From Gracilaria gracilis (Eukaryota; Rhodophyta; Florideophyceae; Gracilariales; Gracilariaceae), in the NCBI GenBank assembly GCA_030374805.1, contig JARGSG010000224.1, positions 496,001 through 560,000 on the forward strand: a stretch of 64,000 bases of DNA, given 5' to 3'. Positions within the stretch are counted from its first letter, which is position 1. Each line of letters opens with the position of its first letter. Shown in pieces: positions 20,880-31,994 of the stretch. Under the pieces are notes generated by a model. It was not told where the DNA came from and did not search any database. It was given only the letters and a program-made list of their open reading frames with translations. The position numbers were made by a program, and so were the translations under genes.

Positions 20880-23078
20880 CTAAGGATCTGCGAACGACTC
20901 GATTCTCTTCGCCAGAGCATGAATATCGGTACCTTCTGGCAAATGAGTTAACGGCAGTGGCAATCCAGGATCGTCCTCGGATAGCTCCAAAAAGTCCTCA
21001 ATAACGCGTTCGTTCTCAGCAGAGGAAGGGCAGTTCCCATTCAGCTTCACCGAATCCGGATCATTCCCAAATGAAATGTTAAATTCTTTGTCGTCAAAGG
21101 CTTTGTCAAAGTCAGGTGTATCGAGATGAGTCCCTTTTGACCGTGATCTGGGTTCTTGTAGTGCATTCTCAATAGCGTCCATCGTCATACTCGTGTTTGG
21201 AGTAGACGGTATGTCCTCAAGAAATTCCAATGCGCGATCAATATCGGGATCAACACCGTGCTTTTCTTGTCCAGAAGCATCCGGGGTTAAATCTTCAGAG
21301 TTTGTCATATGGGCGTCTTCGCTAGGAAAACGTTGTTGTGGGCTTTTGTGGTGCTCCATCGCCCCATTTGTCATGGGCGTGTCAATATTTGCATGCTCCA
21401 GTTCTGGCTTCTGGGGTGGTTCAAAGGTGTGAAGGAACCCAATGGGGGACGCTGGGCTCGGTATTGATCTGTTTTCACGTGAGAGTTGAGCGTCGGCACC
21501 TTGATACGCTGCGCCGAAGACGCGATGCTTATCGGGCGTGTTGCGTTGGCCTCTCCTGTGCTCAGCTGACGCTGACTGCGTGTCATTGGTCATCGCTCCA
21601 TTAGCAGCTGGTGTCGTAACCCGCATATTAGTGGAACCGACAGGGTTTGAACGAGTCCGCGAAGAACATCCGGCGACACCCGAGGGCGCTGGGAACACAC
21701 TGGCTGTCGGCAAAGAAACGATTCCCATGTTGAAGTTTTCCTTTCCGTTTGGATGGGGGATGACCGATGTCCTTGGAGCAAAGGTCGAACTCCTTGGAGC
21801 GCGTACTCGACGTGTTGGGGCGTTAGGAGTGGAGGGGGCACGGGGTTGAGATAAGGTTGTTACAGTTCTGACGGCCGTCGCTGGTGATGTTGTCAAGGCA
21901 GCTGATGTAACGCCGGGTAGCGTCGGGGTATCCGCCGACACGCTTTGTCCTATATGATGAGTAGAGACTGGAAGAGACGGTGCTTGTTGCACGGGTCGAA
22001 GGGATGTCGACGACGCGTTCAGGCTCTGGGAGGCGGGCGTTGACGCAAGGGGCAAATGTGATGAGTTGGTGGTGCTTGAGGGTGCTGGTGGGGATATTGG
22101 AACAGTAAGAGCAGGAGGGCGTATAAGGGCTACAGTGTTGTTAGCATTTGGTGGCATGATTCGTCTTGAAGGAGAAATCGTCGATAGGCTTTCTTCTTGG
22201 GGCAACTCTTGGACAGTAGCGGGTTCGAATGATATACGTGGCTGAGCATGAGACCGTGTAGGGGACTGGGTCTGTGATTGCGCTGGTGAACGCGTGATGC
22301 CTACTCCCATTTGTTGCATCATAACCCGCAGAGCATCCACAGACGAACGTCCTTTTGGATGAGATATGTTGGAAACCTCGTTTGAAGGCGGCTCAACAAT
22401 CATAGTGTCAGGCTCATCCATGGAAGATGATGGTAATCGCTTCCGCTTTCGTGATGCCATGGCTTCGGAGTATGGCTGCAGGACTTGCGAGAAGTAGTGC
22501 ATGATAAACGCCTGCATCTGTTTCGACGAATTTTCCAGACCAACGACGCGCGTTTCGAGGTTCTCGCATCGGTTCTTGAGTTGTTCCTCCTTTTGTCGAG
22601 TAACGACGAGCTCTTTGATGAGGAGGTCCTTGTCACGTTTCAAAGACTTGAGTTCCCCCTCCAGACCATAATTCCCTAGTTCAACGACGGCGTTCTGCGT
22701 GAGGGCTGTGGGCAAGACCGCATTCGTACTCTGCGACTGCTTCGGGCGTCGACGCGTTATATTCTTAAGAAGATCAGGCCTGTCGCGACGAAAGGAGTCG
22801 TGGCCGAACATCCACTTGTCGGGATTCTGCTTGTGGAAGCCATATTGGTTCAGCTGTCGTACGAAGCTGGAGAAGTTGTTGTGTTTGAAGTACTTGGGCA
22901 GAATGTCGCGCCCAAACTCGGACGGCTTGTGCACGGTGAAAGAGAGACCATTTTCATCAGTCCAGGAAACGAGCGTCTGGGTATTGGGATCGCTGACGAG
23001 TTGGTACAGCTTGGTGAGGAACGGAGGGGTCTGTGTGGGCAAAGCTTGTGGATTCTTCGGCGGAGGGTTGGCGCTCAT
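20880..23078 (-). CDS. HSF: heat shock transcription factor
   Basis: A 732-residue protein. Residues ~17-112 are the HSF DNA-binding domain: [52 protein letters not shown] and [10 protein letters not shown], with the winged-helix recognition helix [11 protein letters not shown] intact. Residues ~135-200 form the heptad-repeat oligomerisation region ([20 protein letters not shown]). HSFs trimerise through it and bind nGAAn arrays. Near residue 225 is a basic patch, RKRKR, a likely nuclear signal. The C-terminal two thirds is Ser/Thr/Pro-rich and probably disordered, with acidic segments near the end that could activate transcription. The ATG at 23078 is supported because the domain begins soon after it. 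It is transcribed divergently from the Der gene across 363 bases. Confidence 0.93.
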   Translation of the reverse strand: MSANPPPKNPQALPTQTPPFLTKLYQLVSDPNTQTLVSWTDENGLSFTVHKPSEFGRDILPKYFKHNNFSSFVRQLNQYGFHKQNPDKWMFGHDSFRRDRPDLLKNITRRRPKQSQSTNAVLPTALTQNAVVELGNYGLEGELKSLKRDKDLLIKELVVTRQKEEQLKNRCENLETRVVGLENSSKQMQAFIMHYFSQVLQPYSEAMASRKRKRLPSSSMDEPDTMIVEPPSNEVSNISHPKGRSSVDALRVMMQQMGVGITRSPAQSQTQSPTRSHAQPRISFEPATVQELPQEESLSTISPSRRIMPPNANNTVALIRPPALTVPISPPAPSSTTNSSHLPLASTPASQSLNASSTSLRPVQQAPSLPVSTHHIGQSVSADTPTLPGVTSAALTTSPATAVRTVTTLSQPRAPSTPNAPTRRVRAPRSSTFAPRTSVIPHPNGKENFNMGIVSLPTASVFPAPSGVAGCSSRTRSNPVGSTNMRVTTPAANGAMTNDTQSASAEHRRGQRNTPDKHRVFGAAYQGADAQLSRENRSIPSPASPIGFLHTFEPPQKPELEHANIDTPMTNGAMEHHKSPQQRFPSEDAHMTNSEDLTPDASGQEKHGVDPDIDRALEFLEDIPSTPNTSMTMDAIENALQEPRSRSKGTHLDTPDFDKAFDDKEFNISFGNDPDSVKLNGNCPSSAENERVIEDFLELSEDDPGLPLPLTHLPEGTDIHALAKRIESFADP

Positions 23079-23441
23079 GGTATACGGAGCACGGAACGAA
23101 AAAATTCGCGACGAGCTTTAGCCCAGGTCGAGCTTTAAACAAAGCTCTGTGTGCAAGGGCTGCGGGAAGCACGAAGGAATGGAAAACGACGTCGAAAACG
23201 AGCAACGACTGCTGTTCTGCTGAGCAACCTGCCAAAGTGTTGTCGAAGGCAGTGTTACGTGTGGTGTGATGCTATAAGGCGGCTCAAGTGCCAGCAAACC
23301 TTTCGCTTCGCGTAGCGCCGCCATCCCTGCTACACGTGGACTACGATACGCATGTCGGGTTTGGCATCCGTCCAGCAGTGCCGAACCATGAGCAATTCGT
23401 GAACTGCGTTCACATTTGATCTCGGATGGAGATGATGCGGA

Positions 23442-25010
23442 GTGGACCTGCCTTCGACAACTTCCTCCTTCGCGGTCACGTTTCGCAAAATGCACCTTCG
23501 ACGGTATCAGTTCACTGCCTTCTCATCTCCGGCACCGCTGTCCCCGACAAGACACAGCGTCAGTCTTTCCAGCCGTCCACGCACTGCGACTCTGTGGAGG
23601 CCTGTACGACGGCGGCGCGTGAGTGCCTGCGTGGGTAATGCGATCCAGCCCAAGGCGGTTTCGCTGCAGAAGCTTCCATCGGTTGCTGTCGTGGGGCGCC
23701 CAAACGTCGGGAAGTCTACGCTAGTGAATCGTCTTACCCATTCGTTTCGTGGCGGTGCCATTGTCGAGGATGTCGTTGGAATCACCCGTGATCGGATGTA
23801 TCGTCCCACCGAGTGGGCTGGTTATCATTTTCGTGTTGTCGATACTGGCGGACTTGTGTTTGATGACCAGTCTACCTTTCTGCCTGAAATAAGGTCTCAG
23901 GCCCTGATAGCTATCGAAGAGGCCGCCGCTGTAATTCTGTGTGTTGATGGTCAGGCAGGGATGAACCCTCTCGACATGGACTTAGCCGACTTTTTGAGGA
24001 AGTCGGCCCCAAAAGTTCCCATATTTGTCGCCGTGAACAAGTGTGAGAGCCATCATGGCTCCGTTATGGCCATCGACTTCTGGGAGTTGGGCCTTGGAGA
24101 ACCAATTCCAGTCAGTGCCATACATGGCAGTGGGACTGGAGATCTGCTTGATAGTGTCGTTGCAGCAATTCCGAAAGTTGACGTTGCTGCGGAAGAAGAC
24201 ATTATCAACGTAGCCATCGTGGGGCGACCAAACGTGGGCAAAAGCAGTCTGTTGAACGTGCTCACGGGTGCGGAACGCGCCATTGTCAGTGAGGTTCCCG
24301 GTACCACACGGGATGCCATTGACGAGGTCATCACAGTACATGGAAAAAAGTACCGTCTTATTGATACTGCAGGTATAAGACGTAAGACGAATGTTTCGTT
24401 CGGTACCGAATTCTTCATGATCAACAGAGCGTTCAAGGCGATTCGACGTGCAGACGTCGTGCTACTAATGCTGGATGTCACAGAATCCTCGGAACAAGAC
24501 CGAAAAATCGCAGACCGAATTCTCGACGAAGGAAAAGCTTGTGTTGTCTTGGCCAACAAATGGGACCTTGTGTCAGACAAAGACAATACCACGTATAAGA
24601 ACGCAAAAGAAGCTGTGCAAGTGCGAACAGTTTCTATTTCGTGGGCGCCAATTGAGCTTATTTCTGTTCTGGAGAAAAAGAGAGTCAGCAAGGTGATTTC
24701 CTTGGTTGACGACGCTTTGGAACAACATCGCAGGCGTATTTCAACGGCTGTTTTGAATGACGTTTTGCGAGATGCGGTGGAGTGGCATAAACCGCCAAGT
24801 ACCAGAGCAGCGAAGCAAGGGCGTATTTATTACTGCACGCAAGTAGCCAGTAGACCTCCGACAATCGCAATGTTTGTCAACGATCCTCGACTTTTCCATG
24901 ACAATTACCGAAGGTACATGATGGGACAGTTCAGGAAGGCTCTGGGATTCTTTGGTACGCCCGTACGACTCGTTTGGAGAGGGAAGGCAAAGGCCCCGAG
25001 TCTCGGTTAG
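23442..25010 (+). CDS. double-GTPase Der/EngA, predicted organelle-targeted
   Basis: A 522-residue protein with two tandem Era-like G domains. The first has GRPNVGKS at residues 85-92, DTGG (G3) and NKCE (G4). The second has GRPNVGKS near residue 260, DTAG and NKWD. A KH-like C-terminal domain ends in [11 protein letters not shown], the usual Der tail. Bacterial Der binds the 50S subunit and is needed for its assembly. The ~75 residues before the first G domain are rich in Ser, Arg and Ala with almost no acids, as expected of a plastid transit peptide. A second Met at residue 17 is an alternative start. The bacterial type and the extension suggest cyanobacterial descent and a role in plastid ribosome assembly. 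Mitochondrial targeting cannot be excluded. Confidence 0.9.
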   Translation: MDLPSTTSSFAVTFRKMHLRRYQFTAFSSPAPLSPTRHSVSLSSRPRTATLWRPVRRRRVSACVGNAIQPKAVSLQKLPSVAVVGRPNVGKSTLVNRLTHSFRGGAIVEDVVGITRDRMYRPTEWAGYHFRVVDTGGLVFDDQSTFLPEIRSQALIAIEEAAAVILCVDGQAGMNPLDMDLADFLRKSAPKVPIFVAVNKCESHHGSVMAIDFWELGLGEPIPVSAIHGSGTGDLLDSVVAAIPKVDVAAEEDIINVAIVGRPNVGKSSLLNVLTGAERAIVSEVPGTTRDAIDEVITVHGKKYRLIDTAGIRRKTNVSFGTEFFMINRAFKAIRRADVVLLMLDVTESSEQDRKIADRILDEGKACVVLANKWDLVSDKDNTTYKNAKEAVQVRTVSISWAPIELISVLEKKRVSKVISLVDDALEQHRRRISTAVLNDVLRDAVEWHKPPSTRAAKQGRIYYCTQVASRPPTIAMFVNDPRLFHDNYRRYMMGQFRKALGFFGTPVRLVWRGKAKAPSLG

Positions 25011-25241
25011 GATTCGCATTAACAATGCCTGGCTTTGATCATGATCCCATGTCAATCCTTGAGGCCACTTGCGAAGAGCATAATCCGTTCACTTCCTCGT
25101 TTTGTATGGCATATGAGGGAGCTCTCTGCAATATATGATACTTCCTCCTTGAGAAAGCTCTGTCATTACTGCAATGAACATGGTCGGAATTGAGCTAGAT
25201 TGGATGCGTGAAATGGCCCGCATCAAAGGTGCCTTTAAAAG

Positions 25242-25949
25242 TCACTGTGTTTTTCGTAGGAGTGCTGACTCAAAGACTTGTTTTGCCTGCTGGTAGACTT
25301 GTTCAACATCACCAACATCAGACTCTATAACGTGTAATATCCCTTTATTCCGGTAGTGCTCAACTACCGGCATGGTCTTGTTCCTAAAAGTGTTCAGACG
25401 TTTGCGAACAACTTCTTCCACATCATCCGAGCGACCGCTTGTTGTTGCGCGTTTCAAAAGTCGGTCAACCATCACAGCAGTCGAACAGTTTATGAATAGC
25501 ACAAATTCACAGGCAGCTATCACGCGCTCAAACTCCTCTGCTTGGTCCATTGCCCGGGGAAAGCCATCAATTAAAACACCATCACATGTTCCGACGAGCT
25601 TTTGCAGCTCATCCCGAAGCAACCCCATCGTCACATGCCCAGGCACTATATCGCCTCTTTGCATAATGTCCGCAATGCTTTGCCCAAGCGTTGTGTTATT
25701 CTTTGCCTCTTGCCGAAGGAGATCACCAACGCACACCTGAGCCAAGTTAAAATCACGTCTGAGCATTTGACATTGGGTCCCCTTGCCGCTCCCGGGGCCG
25801 CCAAGAACGAAGAAAACTGGAGGGTTCTTGAAAGGCGATGTTGCTTTCCTCGAAACTGTAGGTGCTGTCGCACATAATGTGCACACTCTCCGGGATATGG
25901 GGAAACGCCGATGCAGACGGAAAGATCCTGGGCTTACAAACGAGATCAT
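25242..25949 (-). CDS. UMP/CMP kinase-like nucleoside monophosphate kinase, predicted organellar
   Basis: A 235-residue protein. After an Arg/Ser-rich N-terminal extension of ~45 residues comes FVLGGPGSGKGTQC (P-loop), then DLLRQE, GVLIDGFPRAMDQAEEFE (NMP-binding signature) and RSDDVEEVVRKRLNTFRNKT. The lid is short, as in UMP/CMP kinases and short adenylate kinases, and lacks the zinc-type insert of bacterial adenylate kinases. The GR-DD...R pattern favours the UMP/CMP kinase branch, so the enzyme would phosphorylate UMP, CMP or dCMP with ATP. The extension (MISFVSPGSFRLHRRFPISR) looks like a plastid or mitochondrial presequence. Its 3' end faces the Der gene across about 230 bases. Confidence 0.85.
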   Translation of the reverse strand: MISFVSPGSFRLHRRFPISRRVCTLCATAPTVSRKATSPFKNPPVFFVLGGPGSGKGTQCQMLRRDFNLAQVCVGDLLRQEAKNNTTLGQSIADIMQRGDIVPGHVTMGLLRDELQKLVGTCDGVLIDGFPRAMDQAEEFERVIAACEFVLFINCSTAVMVDRLLKRATTSGRSDDVEEVVRKRLNTFRNKTMPVVEHYRNKGILHVIESDVGDVEQVYQQAKQVFESALLRKTQ

Positions 25950-26294
25950 TATGTTGTCTACGAGTTGCAGGCTACGTTAGACATTATGGAAGGCAAGGAG
26001 AACGAGCACGAAGGGTCGGAAGCATGACTTCGGTCTACAAAACAACCGGTGTTCGTTCGTTCCGATGGAACGAGATTAAAATTTTATGATGAAGTTTATA
26101 AGGGACACAGACATGCATTTCCAAAACGGGCTGCTTTTCAATCCTCTGTTCTTCTTTAAGCAGCTTCGAGGATCAAAACTACCCTCGTAGTCCGAACTCC
26201 GTATAGCGAAGCAAGCCGGATCTCTTCCGCACTCTCTGGATTCTCGAACTCCTGCTGAATCTAGTTTTTTTTTCTTTCTCGGCTGCTGAGCAGC

Positions 26295-29200
26295 ATGTTC
26301 GGCATAGCGCGAGAGTTTCAAGCGCCGCTTGGGGTGACTCACGCGGCGCGTGGTTACTTTGGGCCGAGCACAACCCTTTCAACCGTCTTGGCACGGAAGA
26401 GTAGCATAGACTTGTACGTCGTTCGTGCAAATGCTCAAGTTGCCCGCCTGGAACTCGTTCAGTCTACTGCGCTTGGGGGAAACGTTGTTAGCATGTGTGT
26501 ATTAAGCCGTGGTTCCGCCCATGACCTTCTTGTCTTGGGGTTCGATCGAATGCGGGTTGCGGTCCTCGCATGGCATCACGATACTCGGAGCTGGATCACT
26601 GCTCAACTTATAGATCATGCCACCCTACTTGGTTCAATTCTATGTTCACCTTCGTCCATAATGCGCAGTCAAGACCCTCGTGACCAAGGGCGACCCATCT
26701 TACGCGGGTTGGTTGGTACGGACAGCCAGCCGTTAATCAAGGCCGACCCGTCTGGAAGGTGTTTGGGGGTGTTAGCCAAGAGCCAGAACGTGTTGTACAT
26801 CGTACCTATCAGTGCGGAAGACGACACGTACTCTATACCGACAAGAGTTTTCAATCCTGCAGATGTCTTTCTCGTTGATCTCCCGGCTGACTATGAAACC
26901 TCGAACATCAAAGACTTCGTGTTTCTTCACGGTTCGTTTGAACCGAACGTTGTCGTCTTATATGAGCCCAAGCGAACATGGGCGGGGAGAGCTGCAATTC
27001 AAAGAAATACGTCTCAAATTCTCAACATCTCAATAGATATTCAATCGAAGAAAACATCAAAGACGTGGACTGTTGACCAGCTACCATACGACAGCGTTAG
27101 ACTTGAACCGATTCCAGACTCTGCTGGTGGGGGTATTGTGTTGCTTTCCACCAGCGTTATCATGCAACTTCGTCATGGTGCCTGTGTCGCCGGACTCTCT
27201 CTCAATTGCTTTGGTGATTCTTATGCCACAGAAGTCAAGAGCAAGTTTGAGACAATCAAAGAATCTGATACCCTTGTCGAGTGCGACGGTGCACATTGTC
27301 GATTTCTAGACATTGAAGAAACTCCAGGTGATTCTTCCTCCCCTGCTACCCAAAGTGTCGCGCTGCTGTCATTAAAGGGAGGAGAACTTTACTTTTTAAA
27401 CCTAGCAGTCGCTTCCAGAAACTCCATTGTCATGAAACGAGCCGGCAGTACCGTCATTGCCTCTGAAATTGTACCAATCAACCATCGATTCTTTATACTT
27501 GCGTCTCGGCTTAGCGATTCTTTGCTTGTCGAATATCAAACAGCTGCTCAAGACACGGAGGTTGTTACTGAAATATCCAACGGCGATGTCCCTTCAAAGT
27601 CAGACAACCAGATCATCGAGAACAAAAATGATGCGAACAAGCGCAAGAAAAGAAAACGTTCAGCGCAAGATGATGCCGAGTATGAGATGATTTATGGCGT
27701 CAAACCTCCCCAAGATTCATCAGACGAAGAATCCGAAGACGGTCCCGGTAAAGATGATCATGCTCTGAACTTGGATCAGAAGGATGAAGGAACCCGAGGT
27801 GTATATGACGACGAAGACGAACTTGGTTGGGTCTTCAATTCTGGAACAGATGAAGCAACTTCAAAAGGTAGCTCTAGCTCTGGAAAGTGGGCTTTGAAAG
27901 TCAAAGACACTCTTCCATGCTTTGGCCCTGGTTCAGATTTGGCCATTGGTATGTCACCAGATGATGATACCGGTACAAAGCGTGATATGGTTGTGGCTGG
28001 TGGCTATGCCAAAAATGGATGTCTCGCAGTAGTTCAGCAGTCCGTTCGCCCTACATTCAGCGCGAACTTCGAAGTTCCTGGGTGCAATGGAGTGTGGGCT
28101 TTGAGAGATCCAATTAGTGTGACTCGTGAGAGAGAAGCGCTGCGGCTAAGGAATGAACTTATTAGCAAAGAAAATATGGAAAGAAGGCTTAACAACGCGA
28201 AGCAAATAACGAAAAGAAGCAATCATGTCGAGGAGGCTGTTAAGCTCCTTAGAAGTGAAAGCAAGGTCAAACATGTATCATCTGTGAACGAAGGTCAAGG
28301 AGACGGAAAAGAACCACTTGGAGCGCGAACGGACAAGGACTCTTCTGATTTAAAAGAAAGTAACGAAACCAAGCTGCACATAATTGGCGAAGACGTCATG
28401 GAAAGCGCGGCTCAGAGAAAAGACGAATCAAACCATCTTCCATCAGGAGTTCAACAGAACGAAGGCGTTGGAACAGGAGCACATGTTCCAACCAAAGAGA
28501 CTGGAAATGATGCGCTTGTTCAAAACGCAGATACAGTAGATGGTTTTGACGGTAATCACGAAGGGAATGAGCGAGTTCACGATATGGGAAAGACCCGTAA
28601 GCCTCAGAATGACGAGCAGATTGATGAGGATGATGGAAAAGAATCAAATTCCAAGAAGCGGAAAACCAATAGCTCCGGAACCCAAGAAGAAACTGAGACG
28701 GAAGAAGACGTTGTTACCAGTGAAGATGTGCAGCGGATTGAACATGAGGCGGAAGCGAAGTTCCCTCTTGAAGAAGAAGTCGGTCTGGAGGAAGGTATTC
28801 CTAATGATCCGGCCTTACATTCAATTATACTTATGACCACGGATTCGAACACATTGGTCTTGAGATCCGGAGCAGAATTGGAGGAAGTCAATCCTGATTC
28901 TGTTGGCTTTATAGGCTCAGAAAGAACTGTTGCCGCTGGAAACGTATTTGGATCATACGCAATCGTGCAAGTGAGTTCAAGAAAGGTGAGGGTCTTGAGA
29001 GACGAAAGCATACTTTGCGAATTCGACATGTTGAATGTTAATCAGACTGTTCAAAGAGCACATATATGTGACCCCTTGGTATTAGTGGAGTCTACAAGCG
29101 GCCAAGTATCTGTTCTAGCCATATCAGCGACGGAGTTTGGAAATGAGAATGGAGAAGGCGCTAACGGGGACAACATCGCAAACGACGATGAGTTCGACGA

Positions 29201-31994
29201 GTATGGCATGGGTAGACCTTTGAGACATGAGGGCGAAGGGAAGCCCGCTCAGAGGATCAAACCAAATATACCGGATAGCGAGCCGTTGAAGGAATACAAG
29301 AACTTCTCCATATCAATTGAGTTTACAAGCAATGCAATTCAGGGTAAAGCATGCCCAGTGCTTGCAGCATGCCTGTACTCGGGATCTATCGCTTCAGAAG
29401 TTACGAAGGACGGAGTCCTAGAACAGCTAATCAAAACAGAAACCTCTCTTGAAAAACACTCAACAGTAGAAAAGGAATTAGATACAATGGACGTCGAGAG
29501 AGACCAAACCAAGAATGAAAGTGAAGTTCCAGTGAAGAACGAAGCGGAGATTGAGATTGATGATGAAGACCGCATGTTGTATGGTGGGAACGAAGATGAA
29601 GAGGATAAACTTCTTTATGGGACTGGGGAAGAGGACAAAGGTGTCCCCCATGATGGAGATCTAAAGCAAACAAGAACTATGACGGAATTGGACGGAACTT
29701 TTCCATCTACGGAGATGGACAGGCTTGCGAAAGAAGGGGAAGTTACCCGAGTCCCAGAGAAAGGCACGGTACTCATTCCAGATGAAACATCGAATGACGG
29801 TAGTCGAGATTTCCTGTTGCTCATCGTGAAGAACGACGGGAGCTTGATGGTTCTAGCTCGAGAGCTTCAGTATGCAACCATTCTCGAATGTCCCTCGTTC
29901 TTTGCCGCACCCAGTTTTGTCGCTGATGTCGGTACGCTTCCAGAATCCGAGAGGAATCAAGGGTGTCCAGTTGCGTCAGAAGAGCTTATGATAGATGGAT
30001 GCACAATGTCAGACCTTCCGTGTTCTGCTCTTCTTCAAAGTTTGTCGATTCCGGTGTTGATCGCCACCTCCCGAAACGGTATGCCTTTGATATACAGGGT
30101 TTTTATGGCTTCTAGGTCAAGCATACGGCAATCATCACGGTCTAGATTAGCCATGGAACGAATTGTTCATAGGGATAGAACCACGTACTTGTTGACACGG
30201 TCACTGAAGCACTCGAGGAGAAGGGGATTTTCAGAGAAGACTTTTTCAACAAAGGTGCCTCCCATCGCATCCTTCCGGAATATTGCTGGGAGGGCTGGAC
30301 TGTTCGTGGGGGGTAATGTTCCCTTCTTTGTCTTTGCTGAACGTGGATATCCAAGAGTGCACCCCCTAACTCAGACACCAAGAGATGATGGGAGCATTTC
30401 TCGGGAGGACTTAGAACAAGGCCAATCAGTTATTGCCTTCACGGAGTTCCACAACGTTATGTGTCCGAGAGGGTTCTTGTGTATCTATAATGACGGTGAA
30501 ACAAGAATTGGAGAACTCCCCCCCCTCAACTTGGTGAATTATGATGCACCTACTCCGATGCGGAAAATATCGCTTCGTTGTACACCACATAAGGTTGCGT
30601 ACCACTCGGGCTCAGCTACGTACGGTATATTGGCATCTATGCCGACTCTAACAACTAGGGAAGATCGTTTGGCTCGGATATTGCAATCTCTTGAAAAACA
30701 CGACAAGCGACACTACTCGTATATTGCCGCTCAAGCTGAGGCTGAGACTGGAAACGATCTAGCAAATCGCGTACCGCCATTGTTCGAGGAGCTTCATGAG
30801 CTACGAGTATACAGGCCTGATACATGGGAACTGATCAAGAGCCATAAACTTGCGAAAGGGGAAGTTGGTTTAGCTATTTCCAACATGACAGTGGATCTCT
30901 ACAAACAACGGCTTGCAAAAGATGGAGAGATTCACAGCAGCAAGAAGGATGATGATGGGAATGAATCACCATTCGCTGCTTCGCTGAAGATGCGACCAAA
31001 GAATGTACTTGCTGTTGGGACTGGAAATTTAAATGGTGAAGACGCGGGAAGTAGAGGAAGGTTGCTTCTTTTTGAGATCTCGAGACAAGAGGGTTATACA
31101 AAGAGCGGGAGTTTTACCTCCTTTCAGTTGCAGCTGATCGCAGAGAAAGACCTTCCAGCCCCTGTGACTGCCGTAGCTGCAATGGAGGGGTACGTCATCG
31201 CCGGTGTCGGGCCGCAGATAAGTGTGTACAAGCTGGTCGGGGATGAGCTTGTTCACTTGTCATTTGCTTTCGGCCAGCTTTACTGCACTTCGATTGCGTC
31301 CCTTAAGCAGTATGTTGTTGCTGCGGATATGTGCAAATCTGTTTCATTTATGTACTTTCGGGACAGAAACAATTCCGTCAACTTTCTTGGAAAGGACTAT
31401 GAGCATGTGAGATCTTATGCAACGGAGTTCCTCATTGAAAATGAACACATGAGCATCATCGTGAGCGATGGAAGTGGAAACTTTCAACTAATGAACTACG
31501 CGCATGCATCTAATCCGCAATCCAGGGGAGGAAAGCGCCTGCTTGTTAACGGGGGCATCCATTTTGGATCACGAGTGAACAAATTTGTGAGGTTTCGAGT
31601 GCCCGATAGTAAGAAGATTGTTGAGAGCGGAGCCTCGGTGTTGAGAGCTGGGAAACACTCGCTCTTGTTTCCGACATTGGACGGCGGTATCGGGGGTTTG
31701 ATTGCGGTGAATGAAGTGGAATATAGAAACCTCAGCAAGGTGTGGTCTCATATGGTGAACGATGCTGGCGTTCAAAGATTGGTTGGTATACATCCAAATG
31801 AGCGGTGCGAGTTTCGAGCAGAGCGTGCCTCCACGGTTCTCCTTGACCAAAGGCTTCTGGATAGCAGGGCTGTATTTGATATGTTCTCTATGTCAGTGAC
31901 CGAAATGCATCTGGTGGCGAAGAAGGCCGGGGTTAAGATGGATTCACTTTTGGAGACTTTGCTAGAAATGGACAGCCTTTTGTCGCGATTTTGA
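26295..31994 (+). CDS. CPSF1: cleavage and polyadenylation specificity factor subunit 1 (CPSF160)
   Basis: A 1899-residue single-exon protein. The N-terminus (VVRANAQVARLELVQ, DLLVLGFDRMRVAVLAW) is the MMS1-N beta-propeller of CPSF160. The C-terminal ~550 residues (GRLLLFEISRQ, PVTAVAAMEGYVIAGVGPQI, VAADMCKSVSFMYFRD) form the CPSF_A propeller, ending in the typical helical tail. CPSF160 scaffolds the complex that recognises AAUAAA and cleaves pre-mRNA 3' ends in the nucleus. Family members are usually about 1400 residues. The excess lies in three acidic, Lys/Glu-rich insertions, about residues 430-530, 620-850 and 1060-1180. The first carries a KRKKRKR nuclear-signal-like stretch at about 448. 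The insertions include repeated motifs of the form D/E-x-LLYG. Confidence 0.92.
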   Translation: MFGIAREFQAPLGVTHAARGYFGPSTTLSTVLARKSSIDLYVVRANAQVARLELVQSTALGGNVVSMCVLSRGSAHDLLVLGFDRMRVAVLAWHHDTRSWITAQLIDHATLLGSILCSPSSIMRSQDPRDQGRPILRGLVGTDSQPLIKADPSGRCLGVLAKSQNVLYIVPISAEDDTYSIPTRVFNPADVFLVDLPADYETSNIKDFVFLHGSFEPNVVVLYEPKRTWAGRAAIQRNTSQILNISIDIQSKKTSKTWTVDQLPYDSVRLEPIPDSAGGGIVLLSTSVIMQLRHGACVAGLSLNCFGDSYATEVKSKFETIKESDTLVECDGAHCRFLDIEETPGDSSSPATQSVALLSLKGGELYFLNLAVASRNSIVMKRAGSTVIASEIVPINHRFFILASRLSDSLLVEYQTAAQDTEVVTEISNGDVPSKSDNQIIENKNDANKRKKRKRSAQDDAEYEMIYGVKPPQDSSDEESEDGPGKDDHALNLDQKDEGTRGVYDDEDELGWVFNSGTDEATSKGSSSSGKWALKVKDTLPCFGPGSDLAIGMSPDDDTGTKRDMVVAGGYAKNGCLAVVQQSVRPTFSANFEVPGCNGVWALRDPISVTREREALRLRNELISKENMERRLNNAKQITKRSNHVEEAVKLLRSESKVKHVSSVNEGQGDGKEPLGARTDKDSSDLKESNETKLHIIGEDVMESAAQRKDESNHLPSGVQQNEGVGTGAHVPTKETGNDALVQNADTVDGFDGNHEGNERVHDMGKTRKPQNDEQIDEDDGKESNSKKRKTNSSGTQEETETEEDVVTSEDVQRIEHEAEAKFPLEEEVGLEEGIPNDPALHSIILMTTDSNTLVLRSGAELEEVNPDSVGFIGSERTVAAGNVFGSYAIVQVSSRKVRVLRDESILCEFDMLNVNQTVQRAHICDPLVLVESTSGQVSVLAISATEFGNENGEGANGDNIANDDEFDEYGMGRPLRHEGEGKPAQRIKPNIPDSEPLKEYKNFSISIEFTSNAIQGKACPVLAACLYSGSIASEVTKDGVLEQLIKTETSLEKHSTVEKELDTMDVERDQTKNESEVPVKNEAEIEIDDEDRMLYGGNEDEEDKLLYGTGEEDKGVPHDGDLKQTRTMTELDGTFPSTEMDRLAKEGEVTRVPEKGTVLIPDETSNDGSRDFLLLIVKNDGSLMVLARELQYATILECPSFFAAPSFVADVGTLPESERNQGCPVASEELMIDGCTMSDLPCSALLQSLSIPVLIATSRNGMPLIYRVFMASRSSIRQSSRSRLAMERIVHRDRTTYLLTRSLKHSRRRGFSEKTFSTKVPPIASFRNIAGRAGLFVGGNVPFFVFAERGYPRVHPLTQTPRDDGSISREDLEQGQSVIAFTEFHNVMCPRGFLCIYNDGETRIGELPPLNLVNYDAPTPMRKISLRCTPHKVAYHSGSATYGILASMPTLTTREDRLARILQSLEKHDKRHYSYIAAQAEAETGNDLANRVPPLFEELHELRVYRPDTWELIKSHKLAKGEVGLAISNMTVDLYKQRLAKDGEIHSSKKDDDGNESPFAASLKMRPKNVLAVGTGNLNGEDAGSRGRLLLFEISRQEGYTKSGSFTSFQLQLIAEKDLPAPVTAVAAMEGYVIAGVGPQISVYKLVGDELVHLSFAFGQLYCTSIASLKQYVVAADMCKSVSFMYFRDRNNSVNFLGKDYEHVRSYATEFLIENEHMSIIVSDGSGNFQLMNYAHASNPQSRGGKRLLVNGGIHFGSRVNKFVRFRVPDSKKIVESGASVLRAGKHSLLFPTLDGGIGGLIAVNEVEYRNLSKVWSHMVNDAGVQRLVGIHPNERCEFRAERASTVLLDQRLLDSRAVFDMFSMSVTEMHLVAKKAGVKMDSLLETLLEMDSLLSRF

